Shown here: positions 44,510 through 53,330 of the stretch, piece by piece
Layout: each line of letters opens with the position of its first letter
Numbering within the stretch: position 1 is the stretch's first letter
DNA from: Microbacterium psychrotolerans
GTDB taxonomy: Bacteria > Actinomycetota > Actinomycetes > Actinomycetales > Microbacteriaceae
Length of the DNA stretch: 64,000 nt
NCBI RefSeq assembly: GCF_031085295.1
Contig: NZ_JAVFWO010000002.1
Location: 248,001-312,000, forward strand
Direction of reading: 5' to 3'
The notes under the pieces: generated by a model
Seen by the model: only the letters and a program-made list of their open reading frames with translations
Database searches by the model: none
What the model was told of the DNA's origin: nothing
Position numbers and translations under genes: made by a program

Positions 44510-45505
44510 GTGGACGACGAGCGCGGGGATCCGACGGTGGGCGAGCTCAGCGAGGGGCGGATCCTCCGGCGGATCCTCGAACGCCTGGGCGAGTCCAACG
44601 CACTCGTCGGCCCGGGCGACGACGCCGCCGTGATCGCCGCGGCCGACGGTCGCGTGGTCGCCACCGTCGACACGCTCGTCCACGGGCCCGACTTCCGCCT
44701 CGCCTGGTCGAGCGCGTACGACCTCGGCTACAAGGCGGCCGCGGTCAACCTCGCCGACATCGCCGCGATGGGGGCGACGCCGACCGCTCTGCTGGTGGCG
44801 CTCGCGATGCCCGACGAGACGCGGCTGTCGTTCGTCACGGGAATCGCCGACGGCCTCCGCGCGGCGTGCCGCGACCTGGCCCCCGGCTGCCGCGTCGAGG
44901 GCGGCGACCTCACCGTGTCGGACACGCTCACGATCGCGGTGACGGCGCTCGGGGCGTTGGCCGGACGGGCGCCGGTGCTCCGCTCCGGCGCACAGGTCGG
45001 CGACGTCGTGGCGGTGGCAGGCGAACTGGGTCGCGCGGCGCGGGGCCTGCGCACGCTCTTCACCCGCTTCACGGATGCCGCGGGTGCTCCGATCGCCGTG
45101 GACGAGCGCGTCCTCGAGTCCACCGAGCTGACCGACCTCGCGGCGCAGCTGCGGCCGTCACCTCCCGTCTGGCTGGGCCCCGACGCTGCGGATGCGGGCG
45201 CGACGGCGATGATGGACGTGTCCGACGGGCTCGTGCTGGATGCCACGCGTCTGGCGTCGGCATCCGGAGTCACCCTCTCGCTGGAGTCGGCGCTGCTGGG
45301 CGCCGATCCCGCATCGGCATTGTCCGGCGGAGAGGATCACGCGCTCCTGGCGACCTTCCCCGCTCGCCGCCCGCTGCCGCACGGGTTCGTGCGGGTGGGG
45401 GTCGTCCAGCCGCGGGGCGCGGACGCTGTGATGGTAGACGGCCGGCCGTACGAGGGCCGAGGCGGCTGGGACCCCTATCTCGACTGGGACGCCCGAACGG
45501 GGTGA
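44510..45505 (+). CDS. thiL: Thiamine-monophosphate kinase
   Basis: 331 residues, AIRS/PurM fold. It phosphorylates thiamine monophosphate to the active diphosphate. GPGDDAAVIAA, ATVDTLVHGPDF, VNLADIAAMGATPTALLVAL and the late MMDVSDGLVLDATRLA and GGEDHALLATFP are the metal and nucleotide motifs. The GTG start has no Shine-Dalgarno. Start ATG 44508 is out of frame, which supports the GTG. Confidence 0.95.
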   Translation: MDDERGDPTVGELSEGRILRRILERLGESNALVGPGDDAAVIAAADGRVVATVDTLVHGPDFRLAWSSAYDLGYKAAAVNLADIAAMGATPTALLVALAMPDETRLSFVTGIADGLRAACRDLAPGCRVEGGDLTVSDTLTIAVTALGALAGRAPVLRSGAQVGDVVAVAGELGRAARGLRTLFTRFTDAAGAPIAVDERVLESTELTDLAAQLRPSPPVWLGPDAADAGATAMMDVSDGLVLDATRLASASGVTLSLESALLGADPASALSGGEDHALLATFPARRPLPHGFVRVGVVQPRGADAVMVDGRPYEGRGGWDPYLDWDARTG

Positions 45506-45528
45506 TGTGCGCTGTCGCAGCCGGGCGC

Positions 45529-45534
45529 TACCGT
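45529..45534 (+). promoter_or_regulatory. -10 box for leaderless serine hydrolase gene
   Basis: TACCGT ends 6 nt before GTG 45541. Confidence 0.5.
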
Positions 45535-45540
45535 GACACG

Positions 45541-46911
45541 GTGACCGATCTGCTTCCGCGCTCGACCCCCGAATCGCAGTCCGTGCCCTCGGCGGCGATC
45601 TCCCGCCTCATCGCCGCGCTCGACGGCATCGACCACGTCCACACGTTGACGGTCCTGCGACACGGCCACGTCATCGCCGAGGCCACTTGGGCGCCGTACG
45701 ACCGCGATCTGCCGACGGCGATGTACTCCGTGAGCAAGAGCTTCACCTCGATCGCGGTCGGTCTCGCGATCGAGGAGGGCAGGTTCGCGATCGACGACCG
45801 CGTCGTCGACCTCATCCCGGATGCCGCTCCCGACGACCCCTCCGACCGGCTGGCCGCGCTGCGCGTGCGGCACCTGCTGACGATGACGACCGGTCATGCC
45901 GCCGAGCCGCCGCTCGACGACCGCGATTGGGCCCGCACCGCCCTGTCCGCCGACTTGGCGTACGAGCCGGGGACGCACTGGCTCTACAACACGCCCGCCA
46001 CCTACCTGCTGTCGCAGATCATCCAGGCCCGCACCGGCGAGCGGCTGCTCGATTTCCTGCGCCCGCGGCTGTTCGATCCGCTCGGCTTCCGCAACCCCTG
46101 GTGGCTGCAGAGCCCGAACGGCGTCGATGCGGGCGGGTTCGGGCTGTCGATCCGGCCGGAGGAGCTGGCCGCTTTCGGCCAGCTGCTGCTGCAGCGCGGA
46201 GAATGGCAGGGGAGGCGGCTCGTCCCCGCGGCATGGATCGACCAGGCCACGGCCCAGCAGGTGGCGAACGAATCCGACAATGCGGACTCTCGCCAGGGCT
46301 ACGGCTTCCAGTTCTGGCGCTGCCGGCACGGCGCCTACCGTGGCGACGGCGCCTTCGGCCAGTACGTGATCGTGATCCCGGATGCCGACGCGGTCGTCGC
46401 CATCACGGGAGGCCTGCCCGACATGCAGGCGACCCTCGATGCAGTCTGGGACGAGCTGCTGCCGGCTTTCGACACGGAGGACGCCGGGCCGCGCCGTGCC
46501 GCCCCCACGCCGATTCCCGCTCCGGGCGGCGACCTGCGCGACGGAGAGGTCCGCCATCGCTACGACGGTCCGGTGCGCGAGCTGCGGATCGCCCGCGGCG
46601 TCATCGAGATCGACGGCCGTGAACTGCGGTGCGTCCCCGGCACGTGGTCGGTGGCGACGTTCGCCGGTGATGCTGCGACGGGACGAGAGTGGTACGGCGA
46701 CCAGGTGGCGGTCGCCGGAGGGTGGCACGACGACGTGTTCGTCGCGGAGCTGCGCATCCTGAGCGACGCGCCGACGTTCCGGCTCGAGCTGCAGTCGAGC
46801 GGACGGCTCCGCATCACGCGCGATGTGGGGTTCGACGGCTCGGAGGTCTGGGAGGGCGCGCCGGCGACTCAGTCCGCGACCGCGGCCCACCACAGCGCGG
46901 TGTCGCCGTAG
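45541..46911 (+). CDS. Serine hydrolase, class C beta-lactamase-like
   Basis: 456 residues. The SxxK catalytic motif is SVSKSF (Ser63, Lys66), and the Tyr-x-Asn motif is in THWLYNTPATY. FGLSIRPEELAAFGQLLL is the usual active-site helix. A C-terminal beta domain of about 130 residues follows (VRELRIARGVIEIDGREL). No signal peptide, so it is cytoplasmic; the family covers esterases, peptidases and amidases, and beta-lactamase activity is not implied. Its 3' end overlaps the convergent rsmD by 43 nt. Confidence 0.87.
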   Translation: MTDLLPRSTPESQSVPSAAISRLIAALDGIDHVHTLTVLRHGHVIAEATWAPYDRDLPTAMYSVSKSFTSIAVGLAIEEGRFAIDDRVVDLIPDAAPDDPSDRLAALRVRHLLTMTTGHAAEPPLDDRDWARTALSADLAYEPGTHWLYNTPATYLLSQIIQARTGERLLDFLRPRLFDPLGFRNPWWLQSPNGVDAGGFGLSIRPEELAAFGQLLLQRGEWQGRRLVPAAWIDQATAQQVANESDNADSRQGYGFQFWRCRHGAYRGDGAFGQYVIVIPDADAVVAITGGLPDMQATLDAVWDELLPAFDTEDAGPRRAAPTPIPAPGGDLRDGEVRHRYDGPVRELRIARGVIEIDGRELRCVPGTWSVATFAGDAATGREWYGDQVAVAGGWHDDVFVAELRILSDAPTFRLELQSSGRLRITRDVGFDGSEVWEGAPATQSATAAHHSAVSP

Positions 46912-47432
46912 CGCTTCGAGCGGCCGACGGCGAGGTGGTCGGGCAGGGTCGGCTGGGGTGAGCGCGCAGCGCGTTCGATGACGACATCCGCTCCCGCTGA
47001 CAGGACCGGCACGAGCAGGGCGAGCGTCGACGAGAGCTCGGCCTCGCTCACGTCGTAGGGCGGATCCAGGAACACGAGGTCGAACGGGCCGTGCGCGGTC
47101 CGCAGAAACGCGTCGGCCGAGCTGCGGTGCACGCGCACCGCGGCTCCCGCGCCCACGGCCTTCGCCACCCGGGCCGCGTTGCGCTGTGCGACGGTCGCCG
47201 CCCGGGGCGACTTCTCGACGAGGTCGGCGGATGCCGCGCCGCGGCTGAGAGCTTCGAGCCCGAGGGCGCCGGATCCGGCGTAGAGGTCGAGCACGGCAGC
47301 GCCGCGCAGCGCGTCCGCGGACTCGAGCGCCCCGAACAGGGACTCGCGCACCCGATCGCTGGTCGGCCGGGTGCCGGCGTCCGGCACATCGAGCACGAGG
47401 GAGCCGGCGCGGCCCGCGATGATGCGCGTCAT
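46869..47432 (-). CDS. rsmD: 16S rRNA (guanine(966)-N(2))-methyltransferase
   Basis: 187 residues. MTRIIAGRAGSLVLDVP, RPTSDRVRESLFGAL, VLDLYAGSGALGLEALSRGA (SAM site) and FLDPPY (catalytic NPPY-type motif) identify RsmD, which methylates G966 of 16S rRNA in the small subunit. The ATG overlaps the stop of the acyltransferase upstream (ATGA), so it is second in a two-gene unit. It converges with and overlaps the serine hydrolase 3' end. Confidence 0.95.
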   Translation of the reverse strand: MTRIIAGRAGSLVLDVPDAGTRPTSDRVRESLFGALESADALRGAAVLDLYAGSGALGLEALSRGAASADLVEKSPRAATVAQRNAARVAKAVGAGAAVRVHRSSADAFLRTAHGPFDLVFLDPPYDVSEAELSSTLALLVPVLSAGADVVIERAARSPQPTLPDHLAVGRSKRYGDTALWWAAVAD

Positions 47433-48016
47433 CCCCTCACGATATCTCCGGCATCCTCTTCCCTGAGGCGGGGCACGGTGCGCAGTTCGGGGCGGAGGCC
47501 CGACTTGTCGGCGTAGAACGCCCGGATCACATCCATATCGCCGCGCACGTCGCCGGTGAGCTCGATGGTGGGGCCGAGGCCCGTCGTCATCGTGGTGCGG
47601 TCGACGTAGCCGAGGGTGACGGGCAGCTGCGCCTCGCGGGCGATGCGATAGAAGCCGGACTTCCAATAGGAGCCCGAGCCACGGGTGCCCTCCGGCGTGA
47701 CGACGAGGCCGAACACCTCGCCCGCGCGGATGCGTGCCACCACGTCGCCCACCACCCGTGAGGGATCCGCCCGGTCGACGGGGATGCCGCCGAGGCCGCG
47801 CATGAGCGGGCCCTTCCACCCGCGGAAGAGGCTCGCCTTGCCGAGCCAGCGCACCGGCATGCCGAGCCGCCACGCGATGCCGAGCATGAGGACGAAGTCC
47901 CAGTTCGAGGTGTGCGGCGCCCCCAGCAGGACGGTGGGGCGGTCAGGCGCCGGCTCGGTGGACAGCGTCCAGCGACTGCAGGCCCAGTAGACACGGGAGA
48001 GGAGTCGTCGGAGCAT
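47429..48016 (-). CDS. Lysophospholipid acyltransferase family protein
   Basis: 195 residues. The acyltransferase motif is APHTSNWDFVL (HxxxxD), with GKASLFRGW and VTPEGTRGS following in the usual order. It is shorter than PlsC and resembles the small plsC-like enzymes often found near rsmD. ATG 48016 is 6 nt after a minus-strand TAAGGT, and rsmD is coupled to it. Acyl acceptor unknown. Confidence 0.85.
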   Translation of the reverse strand: MLRRLLSRVYWACSRWTLSTEPAPDRPTVLLGAPHTSNWDFVLMLGIAWRLGMPVRWLGKASLFRGWKGPLMRGLGGIPVDRADPSRVVGDVVARIRAGEVFGLVVTPEGTRGSGSYWKSGFYRIAREAQLPVTLGYVDRTTMTTGLGPTIELTGDVRGDMDVIRAFYADKSGLRPELRTVPRLREEDAGDIVRG

Positions 48017-48022
48017 CTCGCC

Positions 48023-48028
48023 ACCTTA
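48023..48028 (-). promoter_or_regulatory. -10 box for leaderless acyltransferase gene
   Basis: Minus-strand TAAGGT ends 6 nt before ATG 48016. Confidence 0.55.
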
Positions 48029-48074
48029 GGATCCGCCGCTGTGGTTCGGCCGACAGTGGGTCCGTGGCGGCTCC

Positions 48075-48080
48075 TAGACT
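48075..48080 (+). promoter_or_regulatory. -10 box for leaderless recG
   Basis: TAGACT ends 6 nt before ATG 48087. Confidence 0.6.
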
Positions 48081-48086
48081 CGTCTC

Positions 48087-50249
48087 ATGGCGTCCTTCAC
48101 CCTCGACTCGAGCCTTGGTGGCGCGGTCGGCGGCAAGACGGCGGCGGCGCTGGAGCGCGCATTCGGCATGACGACGGTCGGCGACCTGCTGGTCCACTAT
48201 CCGCGCCGATACGCGCGCCGCGGTGAGCTGACGCAGATCTCCTCGCTGCCGGTGGGCGAGCCGGTGACGATCGTGGCCGAGGTCAGGCGCGTCAACGAGC
48301 GGCGGATGAAGAACCGCAACGGATCGCTCCTCGAGGTCGTGATCAGCGATGGCAACGGCGAGCTGTCGCTGACGTTCTTCAACCAGGCGTGGCGCGTCAA
48401 GGATCTCCGGCCCGGGCGGCGCGGCATCTTCGCGGGCAAGGTGGGGGAGTACCGCGGTGCGAAGCAGCTCGCGCACCCCGACTACGAGCTCTTCGACGAC
48501 GAGGAGCAGGCCCGCCTCACGGCCGAGGCCAACATCAACCTCCCGATCCCGATCTACCCCGCCACCAGCACCGTCGCCAGCTGGCAGCTGCAGAAGATCG
48601 TCGACCTCGTCCTCGACGGGCTGGGCGACGTGCCGGAGCCGCTCACCGACGAGCTGCGCGCCCGCCACGGGCTGCTCGACGCCCGGACCGCGATCGAGCG
48701 CATCCATCGCCCCAAGGCGCTCGAGGAGATCGAGCCGGCGCGGGAGACGCTGCGCATGCAGGAGGCCTTCGTCCTGCAGGTGGCGCTGCTGCAGCAGCGT
48801 CAGTTCGTGCGGGCGCTGTCGGCGACTCGTCGGGTGCCGGGTGCGCTCCTAGAGCGGTTCGATGAGGCGCTGCCGTTCCCGCGGACACCCGACCAGGTGA
48901 GCGTCGGGGACGACGTGGCGCGCGACCTCCAAGGAGACTGGCCGATGAACCGGCTGGTGCAGGGCGAGGTCGGCTCCGGCAAGACGCTCGTCGCGCTCCG
49001 CGCGATGCTTCAGGTGGCCGAGGACGGCGGCCAGTCGGCGCTCATCGCCCCCACCGAGGTGCTGGCCGCCCAGCACGTCCGCTCCATCGCGCGGATGCTG
49101 GGGCCGCAGCTCGCGCCCGAGCTCATGCCGACGCTCCTCACCGGGCAGCTTCCCGCGGCCGAGCGACGCAAGGCCGCGCTGCGCGCGGCGTCGGGACAAG
49201 CGCGCATCGTGGTGGGAACGCACGCCCTCCTCAGCGAGAGCACCACGTTCGCCGACCTCGGTCTCGTGGTGGTGGACGAACAGCATCGGTTCGGTGTCGA
49301 GCAGCGCGAGTCGCTGCGTGCGAAGGGCTCGTCGCCGCACGCCCTCGTGCTGACTGCGACGCCCATCCCGCGCACGGTGGCCATGACCGTGTTCGGGGAC
49401 CTCGACGTCTCCACGATCCGCACGATGCCCGCCGGTCGCGCCGGGATCGAGACCTTCGTCGCTCCGCTCGCGGAGCGACCCGGCTGGTTCGGGCGCGTGT
49501 GGGAGCGCATCGCCGAGGAGGTCGGCCAAGGGCGCCAGGCGTTCGTCGTGTGCGCCGCCATCGATGCCGAGGCGCTCACAAAGGACGACACGGCGGATGA
49601 GCCGCCGGGCGACACCGAAGGCGAGACCAGCCGCACCCGCTGGGGCGTCGTGCAGGTCGCCGACCTGCTGTCTCGGCATCCGTCGTTCTCCGAGATCCGG
49701 GTCGAGAAGCTGCACGGCAAGATGCCCTCCGACGAGAAGGATGCCGTGATGCAGGCGTTCGCTCGCGGTGACATCGACGTGCTCGTGGCGACGACGGTGG
49801 TCGAGGTCGGCGTGGATGTGCCGAACGCCTCGACGATGGCGATCCTCGAGGCCGACAGGTTCGGCGTCTCGCAGCTGCACCAGCTGCGCGGGCGCGTGGG
49901 CCGCGGCGGGGTGCCCGGCCTGTGCCTGCTGGTCACCGAGGCGCCGGCCGGCACGCCCGCACGCGAGCGCGTCGAAGCCGTCGCCTCGACGCTCGACGGC
50001 TTCGCGCTGGCCGAGGTCGACCTCGAGCTGCGCGGCGAGGGCGATGTGCTCGGCGACGCGCAGTCCGGCGCGCGGTCGTCGCTGCGACTGCTGCGCGTCG
50101 TGAAGGATGCCGACATCATCTCCGAGGCGCGGGTCGCCGCCGAGCAGGTGCTCGCCGATGATCCGGCCCTGCAGCGGCACCCCGGTCTCGCGGCCGCCCT
50201 GGAACGCAATGTCGGCATGGCCGAGCGCGCTGCGCTCGCGAAGAACTGA
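48087..50249 (+). CDS. recG: ATP-dependent DNA helicase RecG
   Basis: 720 residues, branch-migration helicase that reverses stalled forks. An N-terminal wedge OB domain includes [24 protein letters not shown]. The helicase core has Walker [13 protein letters not shown] near residue 297, [11 protein letters not shown] (RecG's DExx form), [12 protein letters not shown], and [25 protein letters not shown] closes the motor. About 25 residues longer than E. coli RecG, partly from an acidic insert ([13 protein letters not shown]). coaD lies 41 nt downstream. Confidence 0.96.
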   Translation: MASFTLDSSLGGAVGGKTAAALERAFGMTTVGDLLVHYPRRYARRGELTQISSLPVGEPVTIVAEVRRVNERRMKNRNGSLLEVVISDGNGELSLTFFNQAWRVKDLRPGRRGIFAGKVGEYRGAKQLAHPDYELFDDEEQARLTAEANINLPIPIYPATSTVASWQLQKIVDLVLDGLGDVPEPLTDELRARHGLLDARTAIERIHRPKALEEIEPARETLRMQEAFVLQVALLQQRQFVRALSATRRVPGALLERFDEALPFPRTPDQVSVGDDVARDLQGDWPMNRLVQGEVGSGKTLVALRAMLQVAEDGGQSALIAPTEVLAAQHVRSIARMLGPQLAPELMPTLLTGQLPAAERRKAALRAASGQARIVVGTHALLSESTTFADLGLVVVDEQHRFGVEQRESLRAKGSSPHALVLTATPIPRTVAMTVFGDLDVSTIRTMPAGRAGIETFVAPLAERPGWFGRVWERIAEEVGQGRQAFVVCAAIDAEALTKDDTADEPPGDTEGETSRTRWGVVQVADLLSRHPSFSEIRVEKLHGKMPSDEKDAVMQAFARGDIDVLVATTVVEVGVDVPNASTMAILEADRFGVSQLHQLRGRVGRGGVPGLCLLVTEAPAGTPARERVEAVASTLDGFALAEVDLELRGEGDVLGDAQSGARSSLRLLRVVKDADIISEARVAAEQVLADDPALQRHPGLAAALERNVGMAERAALAKN

Positions 50250-50277
50250 CGCGGCCGGCCGTCCCGGCGCCGCCCAG

Positions 50278-50283
50278 TAGGCT
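50278..50283 (+). promoter_or_regulatory. -10 box for leaderless coaD
   Basis: TAGGCT ends 7 nt before ATG 50291. Confidence 0.6.
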
Positions 50284-50290
50284 GGTCCGC

Positions 50291-50788
50291 ATGAGCAGCC
50301 GGATCGCCGTCGTCCCGGGATCGTTCGATCCGCCGACCCTCGGTCATCTCGACGTGATCCGTCGCGCCGCGTCGCTGTACGACCAGCTCCACGTGCTCGT
50401 CGTGCACAACCCCGGCAAAGAGGCGATGCTGCCGATCGCGCAGCGTCAGGCGCTCCTGGAGCAGTCCATCGCCGAGAGCGACATCGACGGCGACGTCGTC
50501 GTCGCCTCGTGGAGTATGGGACTGCTCGTCGACTACGCGACGGATGTCGGTGCGAGCGTCCTCGTGAAGGGCATCCGCTCGCAGGTCGATGTGGCGTACG
50601 AGACGCCGATGGCGATCGTGAACCGCCACCTCGCGCATGTCGAGACGGTGTTCCTGCTCCCCGACCCCGCGCACGCGCTCGTCTCGAGCTCGCTGGTGCG
50701 CCAGGTGGCCGCGCTCGGCGGCGACGTCTCGCCGTACGTGCCGTCGGCGGTGGCGCGGTTCCTCGACACCGGCGCACGGGGCATCTGA
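50291..50788 (+). CDS. coaD: Phosphopantetheine adenylyltransferase
   Basis: 165 residues, nucleotidyltransferase fold. It transfers AMP to 4'-phosphopantetheine, the penultimate step of CoA synthesis. Motifs are [18 protein letters not shown] (HxGH-like TLGHLD), [17 protein letters not shown] and the late [16 protein letters not shown] (ISSTxxR type). It is preceded by recG and followed by DUF177, rpmF and rnc, the standard actinobacterial order. Confidence 0.96.
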   Translation: MSSRIAVVPGSFDPPTLGHLDVIRRAASLYDQLHVLVVHNPGKEAMLPIAQRQALLEQSIAESDIDGDVVVASWSMGLLVDYATDVGASVLVKGIRSQVDVAYETPMAIVNRHLAHVETVFLLPDPAHALVSSSLVRQVAALGGDVSPYVPSAVARFLDTGARGI

Positions 50789-50847
50789 CCACAGGCCTTC
50801 TGAGCGCGCGGTATCCGGCCACGGGGCATCTCACCAGGAACCGCCGC

Positions 50848-50853
50848 TAGGCT
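50848..50853 (+). promoter_or_regulatory. -10 box for leaderless DUF177 gene
   Basis: TAGGCT ends 6 nt before GTG 50860. The gap is GGAGGG, a Shine-Dalgarno-like sequence too close to be used in the normal way. Confidence 0.6.
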
Positions 50854-50859
50854 GGAGGG

Positions 50860-51411
50860 GTGGTCAGAAAGCATGTGACGGGTCCGTTCGTCCTCCCGAT
50901 CCGCGACATCATCCACCGCTCGGGCGAGATGCGCGAGCACACCATCGAAGTTCCGGCGCCCGGCAAGTGGGGCGAAGGACTGGTGGCCGTCGCCGAGGGC
51001 GAGCCCGTCGTCGTCGACGTCCGTCTCGAGTCGGTGCACGAGGGCATTCTCGCCTCCGGAGAGATCGACACCGAGTACACCGGCATCTGCAGCCGGTGCC
51101 TCATCGACATCGGCGAGGGGCTCAAAGTCGAGTTTCAGGAGCTTTTCGCGTATCCTGGGGAGGAAGAAACTGACTTCGAGGTTCAAGACGACCACGTGGA
51201 TCTTGAAACTCTGGTCAGGGAAGCGGTCGTCCTGTCGCTTCCGTTTCAGCCGGTGTGCCAGCCGGATTGCCCCGGCCTAGATCCGGTCACGGGCGAGCGA
51301 CTGGCCGACGACGCCGGATCGCAGCAGAGCGAGCCTCTCGATCCACGATGGGCCGCGCTCCAGGACTTCACCACGACCAACGACGACGATTCACCGCGCT
51401 CCCGCGGCTGA
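50860..51411 (+). CDS. DUF177 (YceD) domain protein
   Basis: 183 residues. Contains the YceD/DUF177 signature: two cysteines in GICSRCLIDIGEGLKVEFQELF and two more in PVCQPDCPGLDP, which may bind zinc. The family is found beside rpmF in most bacteria; plant relatives are needed for 23S rRNA accumulation, so a ribosome-assembly role is likely. It precedes rpmF by 32 nt and is probably co-transcribed. Confidence 0.92.
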   Translation: MVRKHVTGPFVLPIRDIIHRSGEMREHTIEVPAPGKWGEGLVAVAEGEPVVVDVRLESVHEGILASGEIDTEYTGICSRCLIDIGEGLKVEFQELFAYPGEEETDFEVQDDHVDLETLVREAVVLSLPFQPVCQPDCPGLDPVTGERLADDAGSQQSEPLDPRWAALQDFTTTNDDDSPRSRG

Positions 51412-51443
51412 CACGCCATCGAGAACACAGAAGAGAGCTAGCC

Positions 51444-51653
51444 ATGGCAGGCAACCCCCCGAAGCGGAAGGTCTCCCGTTCCAACACGCGCTCGCGTCGC
51501 GCGCAGTGGAAGGCGGCGCCCATCACGCTGACCACCACGATCGAGAACGGCAAGAAGGTCTACAGCCGTCCGCACCAGGCGAAGGTCGTCACCGACTCGC
51601 AGGGCACCGAGCTGTTCCTCGAGTACAAGGGCCGCAAGGTCGCCGACGTCTGA
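51444..51653 (+). CDS. rpmF: Ribosomal protein bL32
   Basis: 69 residues. MAGNPPKRKVSRSNTRSRRAQWKA is the standard bL32 N-terminus. It lacks the four-cysteine zinc ribbon present in many bL32 proteins, so it is a zinc-independent C-minus form, of interest for growth under zinc limitation. AGAGAG precedes the ATG. It lies between DUF177 and rnc. Confidence 0.97.
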   Translation: MAGNPPKRKVSRSNTRSRRAQWKAAPITLTTTIENGKKVYSRPHQAKVVTDSQGTELFLEYKGRKVADV

Positions 51654-51669
51654 CCGTCCTGCACTTGAC

Positions 51670-52371
51670 GTGACAGACGTCGCTGCCGAGCGGACCGCTC
51701 ACGCAGACCTCACGCAGAAGCTCGGAGTCGTCATCGACCCCGAGCTTCTGTCGCTGGCGCTCACGCACCGGTCCTGGGCGTACGAGAACGGACAGGTGCC
51801 GAACAACGAGCGACTGGAGTTCCTCGGCGACTCCGTGCTGGGCCTCGCCGTCACCGTGCGACTGTTCACCGGTCACCCCGATCTCGAAGAGGGCGCTCTG
51901 GCGAAGCGCCGTGCCGGCGTGGTGTCGACGGTGGCCCTCGCGGAGATCGCGCGCGGCATCGGCCTGGGCGAGCACCTCATGCTGGGGCGGGGCGAGATCC
52001 TCACTGGCGGTCGCGACAAGGACTCGATCCTCGCCGACACCATGGAGGCCATCTTCGGCGCCGCCTACCTGTCGGCAGGATCGGATGCCGCGACCGGCCT
52101 CGTGCTGCGGCTCGTCGAGCCGCTGCTCGCCGACCCCGAGCGCTATGGCGCGGCGATGGACCCCAAGACGGCACTGCAGGAGCTCGCCGCGCACAGCGGA
52201 CTGCAGCCCCCGGTCTATGCCGTGACCTCGACCGGCCCCGACCATGACCGGCGCTTCACCGCTGCCGTCACCGTCGGCGACCTCATCGCCGAGGGCGGCG
52301 GGACGAGCAAGAAGCACGCCGAGATGGCCGCGGCGCTCACCGCGTGGCGCGAGCTCAGCGGGCGTGCCTGA
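51670..52371 (+). CDS. rnc: Ribonuclease III
   Basis: 233 residues. The signature NERLEFLGDSVL marks the catalytic RNase III domain with metal Glu and Asp residues, and the second metal site is in DSILADTMEAIFGAAYLS. The C-terminal double-stranded-RNA-binding domain is AMDPKTALQELAAHSG ... TSKKHAEMAAALTAW. It cuts rRNA precursors and other duplex RNAs. GTG 51670 is 16 nt after rpmF, and mutM overlaps its end by 8 nt. Confidence 0.96.
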   Translation: MTDVAAERTAHADLTQKLGVVIDPELLSLALTHRSWAYENGQVPNNERLEFLGDSVLGLAVTVRLFTGHPDLEEGALAKRRAGVVSTVALAEIARGIGLGEHLMLGRGEILTGGRDKDSILADTMEAIFGAAYLSAGSDAATGLVLRLVEPLLADPERYGAAMDPKTALQELAAHSGLQPPVYAVTSTGPDHDRRFTAAVTVGDLIAEGGGTSKKHAEMAAALTAWRELSGRA

Positions 52372-53296
52372 GCTTCCCGAGGTCGAGGTCGTCCGTGCCG
52401 GCCTCGCACCCGCGGTCACCGGCGCCCTGGTGCTCGGAGCCACCGTGCTCGACGAGCGCGCGCTGACCCGGCACACCGGAGACGGCGCCGAGTTCGAAGC
52501 CCGCCTCACCGGACGAGTCGTGCTCTCCGCCGCGCGGCGCGGCAAGTTCCTGTGGCTGCCGCTGCAGCCGGCGACGGACGGAACCGCCGCGACGGACGCC
52601 GTCGTGGGGCATCTCGGCATGAGCGGTCAGATGCTGCTGCGGGCTCCCGGCGCGCCGATGGAGCGGCACGAGCGCGTGCGCATCGACCTGGCGCACCCCG
52701 TCCACGGCGAGCTCTCCGTCGTCTTCGCAGATCAGCGGACGTTCGGATCGCTGGCGATCGACGATCTGATCCCCACTGCGGACGCCGCAGCGGGCGGACA
52801 GGGGTGGGCCGAGGCATCCGTTCCCGCCCAGGTCGCCCACATCGCGCGGGACCCGCTGGATCCGGCGTTCTCCGACGGGGCCTTCCGTCGCACCCTCGAC
52901 CGCAAGGACTCGGCGATCAAGCGCGTGCTGCTCGATCAGACGGTCGTGAGCGGCGTCGGCAACATCTACGCCGACGAGTCGCTGTGGGCTGCCCGCATCC
53001 ATCCCGAGACGCCGGCGCGGGCACTGTCCACGCGCGCGGTGAAACGGCTTCTCGCGGAAGTGCGACACGTGCTCGAGAAGGCGCTGGCCGAGGGCGGCAC
53101 CAGCTTCGACGCGCAGTACGTGAACGTCAACGGCCAAGCCGGCTACTTCGCGCACTCCCTGAACGCGTACGGCCGCACCGGAGAACCCTGTCCCCGATGC
53201 GGCCGTCCGATCGTGCGCGTGTCGTTCACGAATCGCTCGAGTCACTTCTGCCCGCACTGCCAGCGGATGCCGCGCTCCCTCCCTGTGACGCGCTGA
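52364..53296 (+). CDS. mutM: Formamidopyrimidine-DNA glycosylase
   Basis: 310 residues. It removes 8-oxoguanine and nicks the site. After the initiator, PELPEVEVVRAGL gives Pro2 and Glu3, the catalytic pair. The H2TH region contains SGVGNIYADESLWAARIHPETPA, and the C-terminal zinc finger is CPRCGRPI...HFCPHC. GTG 52364 overlaps rnc by 8 nt. About 30 residues longer than E. coli MutM, mainly from a loop near residue 150. Confidence 0.96.
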   Translation: MPELPEVEVVRAGLAPAVTGALVLGATVLDERALTRHTGDGAEFEARLTGRVVLSAARRGKFLWLPLQPATDGTAATDAVVGHLGMSGQMLLRAPGAPMERHERVRIDLAHPVHGELSVVFADQRTFGSLAIDDLIPTADAAAGGQGWAEASVPAQVAHIARDPLDPAFSDGAFRRTLDRKDSAIKRVLLDQTVVSGVGNIYADESLWAARIHPETPARALSTRAVKRLLAEVRHVLEKALAEGGTSFDAQYVNVNGQAGYFAHSLNAYGRTGEPCPRCGRPIVRVSFTNRSSHFCPHCQRMPRSLPVTR

Positions 53297-53330
53297 CGGC
53301 GTCCGAAGGGCGCGGCGGCCAGCGGTGCGA

